DNA of 64,000 nucleotides from Rhodoplanes azumiensis (GTDB lineage Bacteria; Pseudomonadota; Alphaproteobacteria; Rhizobiales; Xanthobacteraceae), in assembly GCF_042682915.1 (NCBI RefSeq), contig NZ_JBHUIW010000001.1:310001-374000 (forward strand), read 5' to 3'. Position 1 is the first letter of the stretch; every line of letters starts with the position of its first letter. The notes beneath the pieces are model-generated. The model did not search any database, was not told the origin of the DNA, and saw only the letters and a program-made list of their open reading frames with translations. Made by a program: the position numbers and the translations under genes. Below are positions 62,083 through 64,000 of this stretch, piece by piece.

Positions 62083-62604
62083 TCAGATGCGGCGCAGCAG
62101 CAGCATCGCGGTGGCGATGCCGCCGACGAACATGGCGGCAACCGCCACGGTCGAGCCGACGGCGAGCTGGGCGACGCCGGAGAGGCCGTGGCCCGACGTG
62201 CAGCCGTCGGCGAGGCGCGCCCCGAACAGCATGAGGAAGCCGGCCACGAAGGCGACCGCGTAGCGCACCGGCCGCGACGGCGTGCCGAGTGCCCGCGTCC
62301 AGATCGGCGACACGCCGCGGCGCAGCGACCCGGACAGGAACGCCGACAGGAAGGCGCCGATCGCGACGCCGACGACGAGCGCGACCTGCCACCAGTTCTT
62401 CGCCGTCGCGGCGACGTGCTTGGCCACGTAGTCGATCTTCAGGATCGACGGATCGACCAGACCGGCGAGGGTGCCGCCGATCGTGACGAAGGACGACGAG
62501 GCGCCGAGCGCGGTGTCGATCAGCAGGAAAGCCGGGATCTGCAGGAGGCCGATGAGGGCCCCGGCGACATAAGGGGACCAGGCACGGTCGGTGAGCGCGA
62601 TCAT
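62083..62604 (-). CDS. YeeE/YedE family sulfur transport protein, first half-type
   Basis: This 173-residue membrane protein has about four helices, with the motif GARLADGCTSGHGLSG carrying the conserved Cys. It pairs with the downstream gene whose motif is GACPGTTL. Together they cover the two halves of longer YeeE/YedE proteins such as thiosulfate importer TsuA. I chose the ATG at 62604, with GGAG eight bases upstream. An AT-rich dyad about 55 bp upstream may be an operator. Confidence 0.88.
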   Translation of the reverse strand: MIALTDRAWSPYVAGALIGLLQIPAFLLIDTALGASSSFVTIGGTLAGLVDPSILKIDYVAKHVAATAKNWWQVALVVGVAIGAFLSAFLSGSLRRGVSPIWTRALGTPSRPVRYAVAFVAGFLMLFGARLADGCTSGHGLSGVAQLAVGSTVAVAAMFVGGIATAMLLLRRI

Positions 62605-62657
62605 GCGAGAAGCTCCGGGCGTGCGGCGCACCGGCTGCGCCGTCCCGGACAGTTTCT

Positions 62658-62676
62658 CATATTCGCAATTATGAAA
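62658..62676 (-). promoter_or_regulatory. AT-rich dyad, possible ArsR-type sulfur-sensing repressor operator
   Basis: The plus strand reads CATATTCGCAATTATGAAA, giving a CATA/TATG near-palindrome. Overlapping it is ATTC-N8-GAAA, one mismatch from the ATTC-N8-GAAT motif I recall for the sulfide-responsive repressor SqrR. It lies in the promoter region of a sulfur transport gene pair. No regulator gene is in the window. Confidence 0.35.
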
Positions 62677-62753
62677 TCAAGAGCGCCGTGCCGGATGGCT
62701 CGGACCCGGAGGCGGAGTGCGCGCGGAACCCGGCGCGGGCGCCGGAGCGGACC

Positions 62754-62960
62754 TCACGGGAGACGCGGAAGCCTGATGCCCAAATCCGGATCGAGATCCA
62801 CATTCGGCCGCCGGCCGAGGCGAAGGTGGGGCGGCGCGGCGTCGCCCGAGGCACGGGTTTCCGTCGACAGGCGCAGCCGACCGACCGCGAGCGTCACGCG
62901 CGCCACGGTCGGCGTGCCTTCGCCATCCTCGTTCGTCGTGTCCCGTCGGGAGCCGGGCAT
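62754..62960 (-). CDS. possible small hypothetical protein
   Basis: This is a 68-residue frame with no recognised domain, rich in Arg, Asp, Pro and Thr and without a signal peptide or membrane segment. Support comes from a good ribosome site (GGGAGGG about six bases before the ATG) and an AT-richer stretch upstream. Against it are the lack of known homology and the composition. It could be a chance frame. Confidence 0.3.
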   Translation of the reverse strand: MPGSRRDTTNEDGEGTPTVARVTLAVGRLRLSTETRASGDAAPPHLRLGRRPNVDLDPDLGIRLPRLP

Positions 62961-63266
62961 GGGAACCCTCCCGTGCGCGCCGGGCGGGCGCGCACGCTTC
63001 TGTCGTCGACTCGTCAGCGGAAGCCGGCGGCGGGGAACGCCTCACAACGTCACGACACGCCCGCGAACCGACGGGGTCAGGTTAATTGTTCGTTGGCGCG
63101 TGAACAGTCCGTTCGACTGCGATTCGTAAGATCACGCATCAAGGTTGCATCACCCTTCGTCACCCGCTCTGATGGTGCGAGGCGGAAACCCTGCCGCGGC
63201 GCGGTCCCTTGGCTCGGGCGGCGCGAAGCGCCGGCCCGCGTGCGCCGCGCCGGAATGCCGCCCGTG

Positions 63267-64000
63267 TCAGTCCTCGTCGGGTGCGTCCTCGATCGGGTCG
63301 TAGCGGGTCGCGTCGAAGCCGAGCAGGTTGAACGACTGCACCATGTGGGCCGGCAGCGGCGCCGTGACGTCGATGACGCCCTGGCGCGGATGCGGAATCA
63401 CCAGCCGGCGCGCCATCAGATGGAGGCGGTTCTGGATGCCGCCCGGCAGCTCCCAGTTCTCGATCGAGAAGTACTTCGGATCGCCGACGATCGGGTGGCC
63501 GATGTGGGCGAGATGGGCGCGGAGCTGATGGGTGCGCCCGGTCACCGGCTTGAGCGACAGCCAGGCGAGGCGCTGCGCCGCCGTCTCGACGACGGCGTAG
63601 TAGGTGACGGCGTGGCTCGCCCCCTCCTCGCCGTGCTTGGCGATGCGCATCACGCTCTCGTCCTCGCGCTCCTCCTTGATCAGGAAGGTCGAGATGCGGC
63701 CCTGCCGCGGCTTCGGCACGCCGGCGGCCAGCGCCCAGTACACCTTTCGGGCGGAGCGGGAGCGGAAGCTGCCGGCGAGCGTCGAGGCGGCGAAGCGCGT
63801 CTTGGCGATCAGCAGGCAGCCGGCCGTGTCCTTGTCGAGCCGGTGGACGAGCCGCGGCCGCTGGCCGCGTGCATCGCGCAGCGCCTCCAGCATGCCGTCG
63901 ACGTGTCGCGTCGTGCCCGAGCCGCCCTGCACGGCGAGCCCCATCGGCTTGTTGAGCACGAGGACGTCGGCGTCCTCGTAGAGGGTGATCGACTTCAGGA
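63267..64000 (-). CDS. RluA/RluC-family pseudouridine synthase, 5' end cut by window edge
   Basis: The frame stays open to base 64000 and reads ITLYEDADVLVLNKPMGLAV at the left of the visible protein, a typical RluA-family stretch, so the start and any S4 domain lie outside. The catalytic Asp is in RLVHRLDKDTAGCLLIAKT. RTHQLRAHLAHIGHPIVGD is the second signature. The enzyme makes pseudouridine in rRNA or tRNA. The target (RluC-like, 23S rRNA) is a guess from similarity. Confidence 0.9.
   Translation of the reverse strand, partial: LKSITLYEDADVLVLNKPMGLAVQGGSGTTRHVDGMLEALRDARGQRPRLVHRLDKDTAGCLLIAKTRFAASTLAGSFRSRSARKVYWALAAGVPKPRQGRISTFLIKEEREDESVMRIAKHGEEGASHAVTYYAVVETAAQRLAWLSLKPVTGRTHQLRAHLAHIGHPIVGDPKYFSIENWELPGGIQNRLHLMARRLVIPHPRQGVIDVTAPLPAHMVQSFNLLGFDATRYDPIEDAPDED

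Larger units (their letters stand above)
62605..63266. other. 662-bp weakly coding stretch upstream of the YeeE/YedE pair
   Basis: The left edge is the YeeE/YedE promoter region. The middle may hold one small gene (62754-62960, minus strand). About 63070-63160 is AT-richer and could carry a promoter for it. I saw no RNA gene. Confidence 0.5.

Noticed and set aside
62754..62960. Confident small gene call
   Set aside because: It has a good ribosome site but no recognised domain and a composition typical of chance frames; kept only at low confidence.

Overview
The window is very GC-rich DNA that is almost fully coding and contains no rRNA, tRNA, phage, insertion sequence or CRISPR array that I could see. 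Gene content and order point to an alphaproteobacterium of the Hyphomicrobiales (Rhizobiales). The main evidence is the yajC-secD-secF-Mth938-phytoene synthase-like run, the nlpD/pcm/surE/serS/tatCBA/scpBA/nagZ/SPOR/argS/dgt/erpA/xthA chain, the exoR-like gene, popZ between valS and tolC, a fused transaldolase/glucose-6-phosphate isomerase, and HWE-kinase/FATGUY response-regulator signalling. I cannot name a genus.

Layout. At 1-3.6 kb lie envelope and orphan genes: a DUF2189 membrane protein cut by the window edge, a DUF6455 protein, a MaoC-type hydratase, a small secreted protein, and a DUF1127 gene followed by a structured, terminator-ended 3' region that may be an sRNA. At 3.7-9.4 kb are trmFO and the SecDF-YajC operon carrying homologues of mitochondrial complex I assembly factors NDUFAF3 and NDUFAF6. 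At 9.6-30.4 kb is the long conserved housekeeping chain for cell division, protein repair, Tat export, chromosome condensation, peptidoglycan recycling, Arg and Ser charging, dNTP control and Fe-S delivery. A YadGH-like ABC exporter, a PilZ protein and a single-domain response regulator are inserted in it. At 30.6-38.7 kb is a more variable block: two orphan TctC/Bug binding proteins around a diguanylate cyclase, then an RND efflux pump. At 39-44.6 kb are xthA, a FitAB-type toxin-antitoxin pair, an exoR-like gene overlapping ilvD, a 3-methyladenine glycosylase and a PII protein. At 44.9-52.3 kb are valS, an MFS transporter, popZ, tolC and a second Pcm-type protein. At 52.4-59.7 kb one strand carries tal-pgi, gnd, zwf, pgl and a metallo-beta-lactamase-fold hydrolase, covering the oxidative pentose phosphate branch. 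At 59.9-64 kb are an HWE kinase/response regulator pair under a near-perfect EcfG-type promoter, two YeeE/YedE sulfur transport proteins with an AT-rich dyad upstream, and an RluA-family pseudouridine synthase cut by the right edge.

The genes work mostly as separate housekeeping modules. The signalling theme is general stress response (two FATGUY regulators, one HWE kinase) plus c-di-GMP (a GGDEF protein with an intact inhibitory site and a PilZ protein with intact ligand motifs). The envelope theme is Sec, Tat, NlpD, TolC and ExoR. Several families of intergenic palindromic repeats sit in the longer gaps. I found no clearly new multi-gene system. The most promising new-looking items are the DUF1127 leader and 3' RNA, the six 14-bp iterons before the first response regulator, and short patches of atypical codons in conserved motifs of several housekeeping genes.
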